From: Chlorops oryzae
Taxonomy: Eukaryota > Arthropoda > Insecta > Diptera > Chloropidae
Direction: 5' to 3'
Length of the DNA: 64,000 bases
NCBI GenBank assembly: GCA_020466095.1
Contig: CM035806.1
Location: 168,236,871-168,300,870 of the forward strand
A program made the translations under genes and the position numbers. The notes below the pieces were generated by a model. The model did not search any database. It was given only the letters and a program-made list of their open reading frames with translations, and was not told where the DNA came from. Each line of letters begins with the position of its first letter. Position 1 is the first letter of the stretch. Below are positions 45,660-57,811 of the stretch, piece after piece.

Positions 45660-47179
45660 TAGGGTTGACAAAATTCGATGTGTATTTTTCGGTAACGGAT
45701 ATGTTAACAAATGTTTTTAGTCAAAATGACAAAATTTCCGCAATCCTACCAAAATCCGATTCAACCTATCAACCTACCAAAGAAAAAAATACCTACCTGT
45801 TTTGGTAGGAAATGCACAAAAGTGGCAACGCTGTTACCATCTCTTTTGTCTTATATGTATGTATGTATGTTGTATATTTAACACAACAATAACAACAACA
45901 TGCATGCAGTTAGAGCTGCCGTTCCTGAGCGATCCAGAAGCATTGGCTGTGTCACCCGGAGGGAACTGTCAATTCGCATCTGTGGCGAAGACGGCAAAAC
46001 AAAAAGCAAAGCAAAAAAAGTAATACAAAAAATTTGTGTGTGTAGAATTGTCAACAGTATTGTTTGCGGATTTCTCGCGCTTCCTTGCTTTTCCGAATGT
46101 GGGAACGCAAAAATCGTGCCACGTCATATTAATTGAATCACAGCGGGCGGGGGAAACTGGAGTTTACTCTTGTCACTCAATGTCACACCAGCATAGAATG
46201 AGGAGGGAAGCAGGCTGTGGCGGAAAGAAAGAGAATGAGAGTGGAAGGAGAGAGAGACGAGAGAGAGAGAGAGAGTGACGGAGAGAGCGTGCGAGATCGG
46301 GCGAAAGAGAGCGAACAACAGCCCAAATATTAGCCGAAAAAAAAAACCGTTCATGGTTTGCCAATCCACGATTCCAGCGAATTTCTCCAAATATGCATTC
46401 ATACATCGGGCTAATTGCCATTTGCGTAGCATGGAAGCGACAACAACGACGCGAACAACTCCCCGGAATCATGACGTTTTCGAATGGGAGTGGGAATGGG
46501 AATGGGAGAGAGACAGCGATAGAGAGAATTTCGATGTAATTAATTCGCAATGGCGGCACGTAAATAGCATCAGGCACAGCAAAATGCGAGGAACGAGCAC
46601 AGTATTATTGTATGTATGTATGTATGTATGTATACGACAGGGAGGCAAAACAGACTCAGAATTGTTGTGAATCTGTAGAGCTCTGAAGATGGTTGATTTG
46701 ATCGGGCAGCGGTTTTTAATTGCCTCACGCTCCACACAAAATAAGGAAAGCCATTCGCAGGACAAAACAGTCTCACTAGATGTGTGAAGTGTTGACGAAT
46801 TCGTCGTGTAGCATGATAATGACACATTGTGACGGGCAAGCGTTGTAATTGCACTCACAGGCGCAATAAGCATAACGAATAAAGCAATTAAAAAGGAACG
46901 AAGCTGCACGCTAAGAACGTCAAATGACGATGTGAACGTGATCCGACATCGCGTCGGAGCAATGAATGTCACGCTTAACGATGACTCAAATGTCGAATAA
47001 GAGAAAGAATGAAGATGAACAGCCTTAAGACGGTAGAGAAAGAGATGAGAATAGAAAGAGAAGAAGAAAAGAGACGCCAAGGATGATAGAGAAGAGATGA
47101 GATGGAGAGGAGAAAGAAGAAAATGAGTCTGAAAGAGACGGTCAAGAGAGAAAGTAGAGAGAAAAAGATAGAGAAGTAT
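45660..47179. other. Non-coding stretch grading into purine-rich DNA
   Basis: No gene recognised. It includes CAACAATAACAACAACA near 45883, (GA)n at 46244-46275, GGGAATGGGAATGGGA near 46484-46506 and GTAT repeats at 46612-46632. From 47030 it becomes purine-rich. Confidence 0.5.
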
Positions 47180-47503
47180 GAGAGAGAAAGAGAAGAGAAG
47201 AGAGAGAAAGAGAGAGAAAGAGAGAGAAAAGAGAAGAAGAGAAAGAGAGAAAGAAAGAAAGAGAGAGAGAGAAGAGAGAGAAGAAGAGAGAGAGAAGAGA
47301 AGAAGAAGAGAGAGAGAAAGAAGAGAGAGAAGAAGAGAGAGAAAGAGAGAGAAAAGAGAGAGAGAAGAGAGAGAAAGAGAGAGAAAGAGAGAGAAAAGAG
47401 AGAAAGAGAGAGAAGAGAGAGAAAGAGAGAGAAAGAGAGAGAAAGAGAGAGAAAGAGAGAGAAAGAGAGAGAGAAGAAGAAGAGAGAGAAAGAGAGAGAA
47501 AGG

Positions 47504-47546
<43 letters not shown>

Positions 47547-47812
47547 AGAGAGAGAAGAGAGAAAGAGAGAGAAAGAGAGAGAAAGAGAGAAAGAGAGAAA
47601 GAGAGAGAGAAGAGAGAAGAAAGAGAGAGAAAGAGAGAGAGAAGAGAGAGAAAAGAGAGAGAAAGAGAGAGAGAAAGAGAGAGAAAGAGAGAGAAAGAGA
47701 GAGAAGAGAGAGAGAAGAAGAGAGAGAGAAGAGAGAAGAAAGAGAGAGAAGAAAGAGAGAGAGAAAGAGAAGAGAAAGAGAGAGAAAGAGAAAAAGAGAG
47801 AGAAAGAGAGAG
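47180..47812 (+). repeat. Uninterrupted polypurine (GA/GAAA-rich) tract, 633 nt
   Basis: All bases from 47180 to 47812 are A or G, mostly GAGAGAAAGA units. It produces a false Arg/Glu/Lys frame on the plus strand and a false Leu/Ser/Phe frame of 451 codons on the minus strand. The A-rich composition differs from the G-rich tract at 32838-33405, so the two probably expanded independently. Confidence 0.97.
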
Positions 47813-49015
47813 TATCCGAAGCAAATGTAATACCTTCTATTTATTTGCCCCCCGGGGTCTCACACTCCTCTCGGCTACCTGATACAAATCTCGTTCCTAT
47901 CGTATATTCTTGGCCACCCAAGAAGTTTTCTTGAACAAAAAAAAAAAAACTTCTATAACTATTATGAGGCTTATTACAGTATTTAAATAAAATAATTTTC
48001 AGCACGTTTTCAACTAAATGACTGGCCTCAGGGTACATTACACGTTGCATCTATAGTACAGTTCCATCTCTGGTTTTGCATAGCTTCACTGTGATGAACT
48101 GAAACAACATTGTTCAATGTATTGATGACGACGTCAGGGGAGAATACATAGTTATCGGAACATGTAGTCACAGCACCGCTGCTGTCCTCCACCTAACACC
48201 AATCCACTTGCCTTCTACAGATTGACTTCCGTTGCATGTACTACAGCCGAAATCGCGGGTGCTCTCTCCGCGAAATGATCGCGGCATTTGACTATCACTC
48301 TCAGAAATTTTCTCTCTCCCCCTCTCTTCTTTCTCTCCATCGCGCTCCGTCTCACTCTCCCTGCCTCTGTCCTTCTATCTCTCCCATTGTCACTATCTCG
48401 CTCTCTGTTCCTCTGTTCTGGAGGGATGTAATTAAGAGTCTCTGGTTGCCACTGGAAGCGCGACGTGATTGCATTAAGAATGTATATCCCTACCAAAAAA
48501 AAAAAAAAAAAAAAAAACGCGACAACAACATCAACACCGACATTTACAATGACAACAAGAACAACGTTGACAGCGATGGCAACAGCAATGCCGCACATGC
48601 ATGTACGCGACGAGAATTATTTAAACGCACAGTGGGCCGGGCCGGGCCGGTGCCTGTAATAGATGAAAAGCGCATTCCTGCATGCACAGCGGGGGTACCT
48701 TTGCAATTGTGAAACCATAAAATGGCGACTGCTTGCTGTGAGCTGAATTAAACTCTCGTAATGCGGTGTGACCAGTAGCCGTTGTGGGTGCCAATCGAAT
48801 AAATGAAGCGGAACAGAGTCGGGGCCGTTCGGAAAATTCGAAGCTCCAGATGGTAAGATTTAATAATTTAATGTATGTATGTAATTCCGAAATGAGTACC
48901 TATAAAATGGCTGGCATGATTTTTTCCCCGCCCCCTTGCCATTGGGTGGTGGAATTCGTTGAGAACAAAAAAGAATGGCCATGTATGGACTGGATTAGTA
49001 GTGGAGAACCATATG
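47813..49015. other. Non-coding stretch
   Basis: No gene recognised. It holds an A-run (48495-48517) followed by CAACAACAT-type repeats, and CT-rich DNA at 48308-48415. Confidence 0.5.
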
Positions 49016-49140
49016 TATATGAGTGTCTGTCTGTCACTCCTCTTAAGCGGACACTTTGTTCTAGTGTTCCTGCTTCACAAATATTTCCCTCTTATGCGGA
49101 CAAATTTTTCTGTCCGCTTAAGGGCGAGTACACTGTATAC
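49016..49140. mobile_element. pogo-like MITE remnant
   Basis: CTCTTAAGCGGACACT, then a middle TATGCGGACA, then TGTCCGCTTAAGG and GAGTACACTGTA match the ends and sub-terminal words of the pogo-like MITEs at 21320 and 37120. The right terminus is intact and the left is degraded. Confidence 0.55.
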
Positions 49141-49543
49141 GGTACAACGACGATGTATTTGTATTTGTATTTGTATTTTGAGTACGATCCCTAGTACAAA
49201 AAGAGGAAAACTCTTATGGTAGTACTAGTTAAGATGGCACAAACATTATGCATAGAGCAAATAAACTTAAATAGTAAAGCAGAAAAAAAAAAAAAAAAAA
49301 AAATAATAAAGAAATAAAAAATAAAAAAAAAAAATAAAAAAAATGTCCTTACGATGTCCTTACAAAATATTACAGTCGGGAAATATCGAGAACAGCGAAA
49401 AAGGACTTGCGACATCACGAAAAAAGCTTTCCACAAATAGACTTGGAGACTAGGTTAGATTAGACTAAATCGACTAATCCATAAGGGCCCATAATACTTA
49501 TATCGTTACTAAGATCGCCTGCAGGTTCGGTGAAGAACTCACT
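49141..49543. other. Non-coding A-rich stretch
   Basis: Contains A-runs at 49282-49302 and 49321-49344. No gene recognised. Confidence 0.5.
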
Positions 49544-50095
49544 GCTTGAAATGATAAATTCAGTGGCTCTTGGCAACCCATTTCAGATAACGAAGTAGAA
49601 GAGATATCCACCCATAGATCCCAATCTGGAGATGAAGATGGAGACCAATCTTTGTCTCGTTAGGGACGGTCAGTGTAAGAGCTTGAAATGATAGATGTAG
49701 TGGGGGTCCTAGCAACCCATTTCAGTTGGGAAGTAGAAGAGATATCCACCCATAGATCCCAATCTGGAGATGGAGATGGAGACCAATCTTTGTCTCGTTA
49801 GGGACGGTCAGTGTAAGAGCTTGAAATGATAGATGTAGTGGGGGTCCTAGCAACCCATTTCAGATGGGAAGTAGAAGTGATATCCACCTATGGATCGCAA
49901 TCTGGAGATGGAGACCAATCGTTGTCTCGTTAGGGACGGTCAGTTAAGAGCTTAAATGATAGATGTATGGGGGTCCTAGCAATCCCATTTCAGATGGGAA
50001 GTAGAAGAGATATCCACCCATAGATCCCAATCTGGAGATGGAGATGGAGACCAATCTGTTGTCTCTTTAGGGACGGTCAGGTAAGAGCATTGAGG
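49544..50095 (+). repeat. Minisatellite, four units of about 137 bp
   Basis: Units start with GCTTGAAATGATA at 49544, 49681, 49819 and 49950 (the last reads GCTTAAATGATA). Each unit contains GAAGTAGAAGAGATATCCAC, a GGAGATGGAGA step and TAGGGACGGTCAG. Units 2 and 3 are nearly identical, unit 4 carries several single-base deletions and unit 1 is the most diverged. No coding frame is conserved across units. Confidence 0.92.
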
Positions 50096-51273
50096 TAACT
50101 TATAATTCACTTGGACCTCTAGACAAACTCAGATCCCTATTTTTCCAGCGATCGAAATAGATAGACTTATTAATACCATGACCTCGACAATATACAAAAA
50201 TAATTATAACGACGAATATTCGATGTTATCTAACAAAAGCTTTCAAGTTGATCGCTCGGTGAGAGCCAAGTACTTTTATCAGAGTCATCGTGACCTTAAA
50301 AATGCTTCAGATCATACATCAATTTAGGAACGCATATATCTATATATAATATATATGTATATAAACACCTATATTTACTTACACTTTAATATAATGCTTA
50401 AAGGTATTCGTGAAGCAGAAGAATATTCTTTGTAATTGTGAGCTTTGGCGCGTTGGATGTGCATTTTATAGCAGTTCGTATGGCCCTCTGTTCTTTCGTT
50501 CGTTCGTTCGCTTCGCTCCAAATGACGGAAATGAAATCGTTTCGACCGAAAATTGAAGAGGGTGAATGGGAGTTGGGGGCGGCGATAATTTGCGCCACTA
50601 ATTGCTAAGTACACAAATTGTTAGCACAAGAAGTCCCGACGTGATATTCACTCCTCTCGGAATGTTGCTACCCCGGAATGCGAGCCGAACTTTCGAACAA
50701 ACGATTGAACAAACGAAACCGCGCGTTTAATTACCTTCTCCATGGAATTGTATTATTGTAATTGTTAGTTTTTGTTTTTGTTTTTGCTTTCGAATTTCTA
50801 TTGTTTTTGGGACTTTTGTTTTTTGTTTTTCTGTTTCGTTTTTGTGCTTTTTTATTTTTGGTCTGATTTCCCTTTAATTATTGTTGAAGCAAATTAATTA
50901 TGGCTGCTTTATTTAACATTTATTTTTCACATATTTTTATTTTTATTTTTATTTTCATTTTTATTTTGGAAATTGTAAAAAAAAAACTTTCCTTCCAAGC
51001 CCATGTGTTGCCCATTGTTGGATCTGTGATAATTGCTGCTTTTCTATTTTTTTTGGGTATTTTTTTATATTTTTGGTTCTTCTGTTCTCATGCCTGGTGT
51101 GCTCTTTTGTTTTCTTCATCAAAAGTGCCTTTAAGCGGGCAAATGGGTTTGTGGTAGAAATAATTTCAGGAATGAGAAACTTTCGAATGCGAATTTTCAG
51201 ACTAGAATGACGAGCAAAAAACCGAAATGAACCCCATATACCGAATCAATGTTGTGTCAAAAAAGTAACCGGA
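50096..51273. other. Non-coding stretch
   Basis: No gene recognised. It includes GTTC repeats near 50495 and T-rich TTTTTATTTT repeats near 50930-50965. Confidence 0.5.
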
Positions 51274-51995
51274 TTAAGGGGGTCTTCTTTTTTTCGACTT
51301 TTTTTTTTTTTTTGCATTTATTTATAGCTTGGGTAGTTGTGAATATGCCCCTAAAAGGATTTTTTGAAATTCGAAATAGTTTAGAGGATATAGCCTTCTT
51401 TGTCGAGCAAGATCTGCGCTAAAACGAGTAATTTTTGCGTTGCTTCAAACTTTAAACGCGTTTATCTCGAAACCACGTTTTTCGAACTGGCGGCCATGAT
51501 ATCTCCAGTTCAACTGAACCGATTTTCATGAAACAAAGTGGAATCGACGCAGAATTGTCACCATTCTCGGGTGAACCTCGACCATAATTTTAAAAAATTT
51601 TTTACTATTTTTTTTTTACACTAAACTACAAAAAAAAAAGCCCGAAATTGAAATTTTTTTTTGAATGGCCGCCATTTTGTCAAAAAAAATCACAAAATTA
51701 AGCTTGAGGTTCACCCGAGAATTACATCTATACTGATTATAACCCCGTTTTTTTTTCTCCATTTCGGACGCTCCGGAGACCCGGAATCGTGACCTTTTTT
51801 TTCACCACCAACTTTGAAGTCTCATTACTTTTTGAACAGCCCACGTATCGAGGCAAAAAAATTTTTTTTATTTACTTTGAACCTTTTGTAATACAATAAA
51901 CAAAAAAAAGTTTTCAATTATTCTTTGCGTTTTCAAATAAGAATTTTTTTAAAAAGGGTCCAAAAAACGGGTTTTCAATGAGAAGACCCCCTTAA
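51274..51995. mobile_element. TTAA-flanked TIR element, copy 2 (inverted relative to copy 1)
   Basis: TTAA (51274-51277 and 51992-51995) flanks GGGGGTCTTC at the left and TCAATGAGAAGACCCCC at the right. The interior is the reverse complement of 26123-26845 with high identity. A deletion just inside the left end removed the CATTGAGCAAC part of that terminus. Confidence 0.82.
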
Positions 51996-53632
51996 TAACA
52001 TTTCATAAGGACGTTCATATATTGCGAATTACGGCAATAATTTTCCAATCGATTCCCGATTTATAGGAGTAGGTAGTCTCAGCCTCAAAAGCTACCCAAC
52101 CGGAACTGTGCCCGATCACTGCGATAGTACCAAGTACCTATGATGTGCACAACACTATGCTGATATACAAAACTAATGCACTTTTGTTAAAAACTGTCCT
52201 AGGCTGGTGCGGTGGTGTGATAACTGCATTCGAAGTGGATAGCGGATGTATATGGGCATATTTCGTGTGTTTTCGTTGCTAAAGCACATTGCTGTATACA
52301 ACGTGTACTTCGTGCCGTTCGGCTTCGGTTGCTTTCTTCGGTTCTGCATACTTGCTATGCACCAAGTGTACCGTTTAGTAGACAGTCAACTATTTCATTT
52401 TTGCCTATTAACTACTCTGTACACTGAGTGCCTAGTAACTACAAGGCCCGGCTGGGTATCCATAAATGCTTTCTTTAAAAAGAGAACATTTTCAACAACA
52501 ATAACAAAATTGGTACGAAAAATTCCGGAAAGTTTTTCGGTTTTTTTTTTTGTAGCCCTCGTTTTTTTGCCCGTGCTTTTTGCGCAAGCAGGCAGAGGCA
52601 CCACTGCGCTTCATGGCGTTGCATCGAAATTAGGCAAAGCCACGTCCACCCAGGCGTTCAGGCATGCAGTCATTTATCAAACGAGCCAAACTGAAGCAAA
52701 CCCAATCATTTTCTGTCTACAAAGAGGTAACCCTTTATAGGGGGGTGAGGGGAAAAAAACAAAAAAGAATCAACCGAACAAAAACATTTCCTTTGAGTCC
52801 GCTGGTTTTTCTTCTTCGCTCGCGCCTTCGCGCTCCAAAACGCTCGATTGTAGTCATTTTAATGGGATAGTCTCAGGAATTCCGTTTGTGTCGTTTGGTG
52901 TGGTGGGTGCCGCCGATGAACAACAACAACAACAACAACACGACAATGGTCGCTGATGTTTTGCGGTGGTGGTTACCCATATCTAAGCATATGCCCAGTT
53001 CTGGTGGGCTTTACACGGACACGATGCGAGTTAAGGGTATATAAAGCCGTCGAATTCAATTGAATGTGTGGGCATTCCCATAAGCCGGGTTCGAATCGGT
53101 TCGGTCCCTTCTCAATGCTCAGTCCTCATTCCTTAGTCGTTGGTGGTGGTGTGGTGGTGGTGGTGGTGGCTGACGAACGGAAATGACTTTTCAATATATT
53201 CACATGGTTGTGTTTGTTTGCCTTGTTTGTTTGTGGGTCCGTTGGAGTGAAATATGGCAAATGGGTAACTCTGAAATCGATGTTTCTATTCGAAAATTTT
53301 CAATTTCTGTTTTTCCTTCTTCCATTTTCCTGGCAAACATAACATTTTTCATTGCAACGAACGTATTTTTCCGGTCGGCGGAGTTTTGTTTGGTTTTTGG
53401 GAGCTTAGTTTGTTTATTTTTATTTATTTTTATTTTTTTTTTTTTTTTGTTTCATTGCATACGGAAGGACTTTGTGCAAAGTATTTATAAGTATTTATTA
53501 TGGCTGGGATAACTTAGTTATAAACGGAAAATTCAATAGATACTTTTCAAAATACATTCGAAACTCCGCCATAACGAATTTATCTCTACAGACTTTTTTT
53601 CGATTTTAAGTTTTCAAGAATAAACGAGTAAA
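51996..53632. other. Non-coding stretch
   Basis: A 164-codon open frame at 52246-52740 has no recognisable domain, no start context worth trusting and a hydrophobic T-rich middle. I do not call it a gene. A CAA repeat (52917-52940) and a GTG/GGT repeat (53141-53170) are present. Confidence 0.5.
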
Positions 53633-53924
53633 GTTTATATTAACTGAAAAAGCAGGTTAAAATAACCGAGTTCACCGTTAATTGTTAGCTTATGTGTAGT
53701 AGCGGTCAATTCAACAGTACAAACACAGTGAATAAGGATATAACTACCTGATGGTTGATATAACTGTCTCGCGGTTAAATCAACTGTCACCAGCGACTGG
53801 GAGACTTTTTTTTTATCTTCTTTTATTAATATTTTTTTTTTTTATTAAATTATTATATTTTTTCTTTATTTATTTGTTTCTATTTAAATCTTTTTCTCTT
53901 TCATCTCTTTAAATTTTCTCGCCT

Positions 53925-54000
53925 CGGCCGAGCCTTGAACCGCTGACCTCCCCCGACTTCGCTGGGCGAACGTCTTAACCCATTACGATAAACGAACGAA
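53925..54000 (-). repeat. tRNA-like module 2 in copy D
   Basis: The minus strand carries TAATGGGTTAAGACG and GGTTCAAGGCTC as in copy C. Confidence 0.6.
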
Positions 54001-54215
54001 TTTTATTTGTTGGTCAAAATGCTCACTTGAGTTTATGGGGACCGTGCTTAAGGAATTGTTTCACTCCCAAAATTTTTTGCTTGAAAATGAACCATTAAAA
54101 AAAAAAATTAACTAAATTCAAACCTTAAAAATTTTGGAGAAAATTTTTGTCTTCCAAAACAACTACACTCTGGAAAAAAAAAACTGTAATTAAAAAAAAA
54201 TCCAGAAAAATTCCC

Positions 54216-54292
54216 GCCGCCAGCAGGGATAGAACCCCGAAGCTCACGACTGTCGAGTCACAGTTTAAACAACTGAGCTATCGAAACCTCCG
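54216..54292 (-). repeat. tRNA-like module 1 in copy D
   Basis: The minus strand carries GATAGCTCAGTTGTTTAAAC and GGGGTTCTATCCC. Confidence 0.6.
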
Positions 54293-54491
54293 GAGACGGT
54301 TGATCAGAATGCGAACTTATACGTCTAAGTGAACGAAAGCGAATTTGAACATAAAAAGTAACTGTTTTTCAACTGTGTTCATTTGACTGCCTTTTTCAGT
54401 GCATTTTGACGCGGAATACAGTTTTGTTTGACCACTCTTACTTGAACTGTTCTAAGTAGTTGATTTAACTGTTGTTATTTCTCTCGGTGTA

Positions 54492-55925
54492 CAGGGAATC
54501 TTTTCAAGGCTTTTTCGCTACATTTTTAAAGCCGAATTCTCTCTTGAACGAGTTTTTTTGTTCCCCCCCGACCCTTGCAATTCGTTATGGAGTAGGTATG
54601 TAGTTCGACTGTATTTTTCTTTTTTTTACTGAATTGAAGGATATTCAATTGTTTGAAGAAGAATACCGAATATATAGCGTGGGACTAGGTCGTGGTGCAT
54701 TCAATGACAGCTACAAGAAAAATCCTAAACACTCATATAGCGATGAGTTCAATGCTTTAAGGCACCATCATCCCTTGTTTTGCTATTAATTTTTCATAAT
54801 TAATTTCATTCTAATTTATCTCTCGCTCTCTCTCTCTCTCTCTCTCGCTCCTCTCTGCTCTCTCCCCTCGCTCTCTCTCTCTTTATTCATTAATTTGTGT
54901 TCTTTCTTTTTGATATTTTCTTTTTTGGACCACACACTCATGGAATTTATGCTTGTAGCGCTCATTTGGAAATGGCGTGCTTCTGTGCGATCATTTCCAG
55001 ATAAATATTTAATCAAGCAGCCTAATTGTGATTCAATCAATCATTAGCCTAGGCTTCGCCATTCGAACTACGCTTGACGCGAGCGCAACATAAAAACGAA
55101 AATCCAACAAAAAAAAAAAAAAAAAAAAACATGCAAGGGTGTTATAGTTGGTCCAAGCTCTCAGTATTATATGCGACATACCCTTGGTTTCCATTTCGAT
55201 TTTTTATATTGTAGTGAAATCGTTTAAAAAAAAAAGGTCCTCCAGGATGTATACAAATATTGGAATGTGTTTATTATTAACGCTTAGTAGCCTGATAGTA
55301 GCATCGAGTATATCTGTCCGTTACACTCGGATGCACAAACGCCAAATAGATTGTATAGAAAGTCTATCGCTTATAAAAATGGCTTAACGATGGGCGAAAT
55401 GGTTGCGTTTGTGCCTGTGTGAGTGCGGCCGAATTTATGCTTGCGTACGAACGCGATGGAGTAAATAAAACCGTATATTTAACCGATCAATCCTATGCAT
55501 CCACACACACAAACCCACACACACACACACACACACACTGATGGGCTCGCAACATACGAGCCCCCGAACAGCACGAAAGCAACTAGCGAGAGCAGGAAAT
55601 GAAAAGCACAAAGAGATTGAACCCTCAGAGTAACGCAGCGATTGGTCAACGACAGCATGAGGCCCGATAGGCGTGAGTTGAAAAGAGTTAGCTAGTTAGC
55701 TCGATACTGTTTCCCATTGAATTTCGCGTACACACGGAACAAGTTGATTGCCACGCTCGATGCAGTGCCACTATAGTAGTAGTATTTTGTGAAAGCGTTG
55801 CCATCAGATTCAATTTGGACTTCTCTGTATGTCAGTGTTTTGTGCTTCTTCTTAAGTATGTATGAAAAAAAATCTACCTACATAGGTATCTATGTATTTA
55901 AACATATTTTGGTAAGTACTAAGTA
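54492..55925. other. Non-coding stretch with a mini-me 3' tip
   Basis: A CT-rich microsatellite lies at 54822-54882 and an A-run at 55110-55129. The words GCAAGGGTGTTATAGTTGG at 55134-55152 match the 3' tip of the mini-me copies. (CA)n lies at 55516-55539. No gene recognised. Confidence 0.5.
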
Positions 55926-56096
55926 CCTTCAGGCAGTGCCGTAGCAACCATAGGGGCAAGAGGGGGCTTTGACCCCCACGCATTTTTGTTTTTGCCCATG
56001 AATAAAATTGAAAAAATAATTTCCCCCCCCCACGCAAATTGGAATAATATTTTTTTCCCCCACGCAAAACAGAATTGCTACGGCACTGCCTTCAGG
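55926..56096. mobile_element. Small hAT MITE with perfect 8-bp duplication
   Basis: CAGTGCCGTAGCAA at 55934 faces TTGCTACGGCACTG ending at 56088. The flanks CCTTCAGG (55926-55933 and 56089-56096) are identical. The element is only 155 bp and its core is C-rich on one side and A+T-rich on the other. The short length and intact ends make it a clear internal-deletion MITE. Confidence 0.88.
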
Positions 56097-57145
56097 CCTG
56101 TCGAGAGGGGGGTAGGGGGGCTTTCTGAAGGGGCCCACAATTCGGCATGGGAGTTTAGTTTTTTTTTTTTTTTTTTTTGGTCCCACATGTCTGTGAGGAC
56201 CCAGAAAAAAAGCCCCACATTTCTCCCCTACGGGCCTGCGTACCTTCCCAGCAGGCGGATATCTCCTGCAGGACAAATTCATCAGTGATTTCACCAGGAC
56301 ACACCAGTGACATTGCTAGGCATAACTCCTTGGATGACAGTGTCATCGCAAAAGGGTAATGTTCAATGAGTTTTAAAAGGGGATGGGAAATGCTTTTTTC
56401 GCCATCGCACCCTCTAGGGTGATAAGGTCACTAGCGTAGCCTCCCCGGGAGCGAAATCATATTTCGCGGCATAGCCTCCATTCTGCCCCGAGCGCCGAAA
56501 CGTCTCGCTATGCCACTGTGAAAGGTCAGCCGAGAAGTGGCTGTCAGTTTGTATACAAAGTGTTCTGCGAAATGTCATGCAATCCGCTTCCAAATTCATC
56601 GATTCTGTCAGGGTAACTTGTCCTACTGGGTCGTCTCATGGAACTAGGGATAAGATTTTGCGAGTGAGATGAAATTTGTGTTTTTTTTTTTTTTTGATTT
56701 TTTGCCACATTCCTATAATTCGTTGAAGTTATTAAAAAATTGACTGGTTCCTTCGACGTTAAAGGGGTTAGCTCTCTATTGCATGATATATTAAATAAGA
56801 AGAAGAGCCCATTTTCTGCTTGAAATATTCAGTAAATGGAAAACATATTGTTTTCGCTATAAATGGTTTTATTAACCCTTAACTGCAAGATAAGTACATT
56901 AAAAAAAACGGCACAAATTTCTTTCCCACTACATTTTTTATTATTAATTAAGTATATAGAATTTTTCGTTTAACCCTTTTCTTTGTCAGAAACCATACCA
57001 TATTGATTCATATGTAACAGAGGGTTAAAAAGAAATACATTTTTTTTTTTTGTTACTTTAAGCTCCAAAAACCTTATTGTCCCGTCAATGGGGTTATTTC
57101 TCTAAGCCGAAGGTATATTAGATATTTTGAAGAAAAAAATTTCAT
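56097..57145. other. Non-coding stretch with a hAT terminus fragment
   Basis: From about 56429 to 56518 there is a fragment with CACTAGCGTAGCC at the left and GTCTCGCTATGCCACTG at the right, related to the element at 10150-10701. Its flanks do not make a convincing 8-bp duplication. A T-run lies at 56160-56178. No gene recognised. Confidence 0.45.
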
Positions 57146-57811
57146 CAGTCTGGCAGCGCCATTGTGCGCTTTGGCTTAGCTTTCGTACAGGTTTTCACAC
57201 TGGGCTTTCGGGTTGTTGTTGCTAGTGTTCTACTGAATGCGCTTGTGTTCGCACCTCGCACGAATTATCGAACGTGGAAAGAGAAACGAGAAACGAGAAA
57301 CAAGAACAAAGCAACAACAACAAAATACGTGTTTCAAAGCCGTCACTACAAGAAAGCAAAAAAAAAAAAAAACAAACGAAAAATTCTGAACCGCTTATGC
57401 TCGTTCGCGTTCTTCCGTAAGCGTGTTCTCCGGAAATTCATCAAGTACCGCGTTTTTGGAGACTCTTCATTTGAAACCATTTTTGACCATTTGAACGGAG
57501 AACGGAAAAATTGAAAACCAAAAAAAAAAAAAAAATTTTCCAAAAAAAAAAACCAATGGATTTTCGCATTCCGTCGGTATTTTTATTTTTACGGTAATTT
57601 TGGTGTGCGGTTGTTTGTTAAAAGTCCGTTTTTAGTCCGTCATGTTGCCGGCGCTTATCGGGCTTGATGAGGACATTTTCATCGGCTGCTCTTGTTATTG
57701 GACGAATGTGCTTATAGCGCGTCACTAGTGCGGGTGGTGCGGGTGGTGGCGCCGGCCCATCATAATCGCCAGATTGGCATTGCCAACCGCACATCCACAA
57801 CGCCGTACGAT
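57146..57811 (+). other. Possible promoter and 5'UTR of a host gene
   Basis: A fly initiator-like TCAGTC lies at 57146-57151, with TTTTCACACTGGGC (similar to the fly core-promoter motif 1) 45 bp downstream. What follows is CAACAACAAA-rich and AAACGAGAAACGAGAAAC-rich DNA of the kind common in fly 5'UTRs, and then the candidate exon. No TATA box or clear downstream promoter element is seen. This is inference from composition. Confidence 0.25.

Larger units (their letters stand above)
53633..54491. mobile_element. tRNA-cargo TIR element, copy D (left tip lost)
   Basis: The right end TTTCTCTCGGTGTA (to 54491) is intact. On the left, homology begins at TTATATTAACTGAAAAAGCAG, and the terminal CACCGAGAGAAA is degraded. 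The interior matches copies A and C, with tRNA-like module 2 at about 53925-54000 and module 1 at about 54216-54292, both on the minus strand. Confidence 0.78.

Noticed and set aside
46469..47824. A 451-codon Leu/Ser-rich open frame on the minus strand and 234-242-codon Arg/Glu frames on the plus strand
   Set aside because: They are translations of an uninterrupted GA-rich tract. A sequence lacking T on one strand cannot make stop codons except TGA/TAG/TAA combinations that the repeat avoids, so the length is a composition artefact.
49544..50095. Regular repeats considered as a CRISPR array
   Set aside because: Units of about 137 bp are repeated as a whole with no short repeat and unique spacers, and the DNA is clearly eukaryotic. 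It is a minisatellite.
52246..52740. A 164-codon open frame with hydrophobic segments
   Set aside because: No recognisable family, no supporting splice or promoter signal, T-rich runs in the middle and A+T-rich context. Chance is the simpler explanation, though RNA data could change this.
53080..53100. GGGTTCGAATCGG considered as a tRNA B box
   Set aside because: No A box at the proper distance upstream and no tRNA-like folding around it.
56429..56518. A possible complete 90-bp hAT MITE
   Set aside because: The ends look like hAT termini, but the flanking octamers GATAAGGT and TGAAAGGT match at only 5 of 8, so it is kept only as a fragment.
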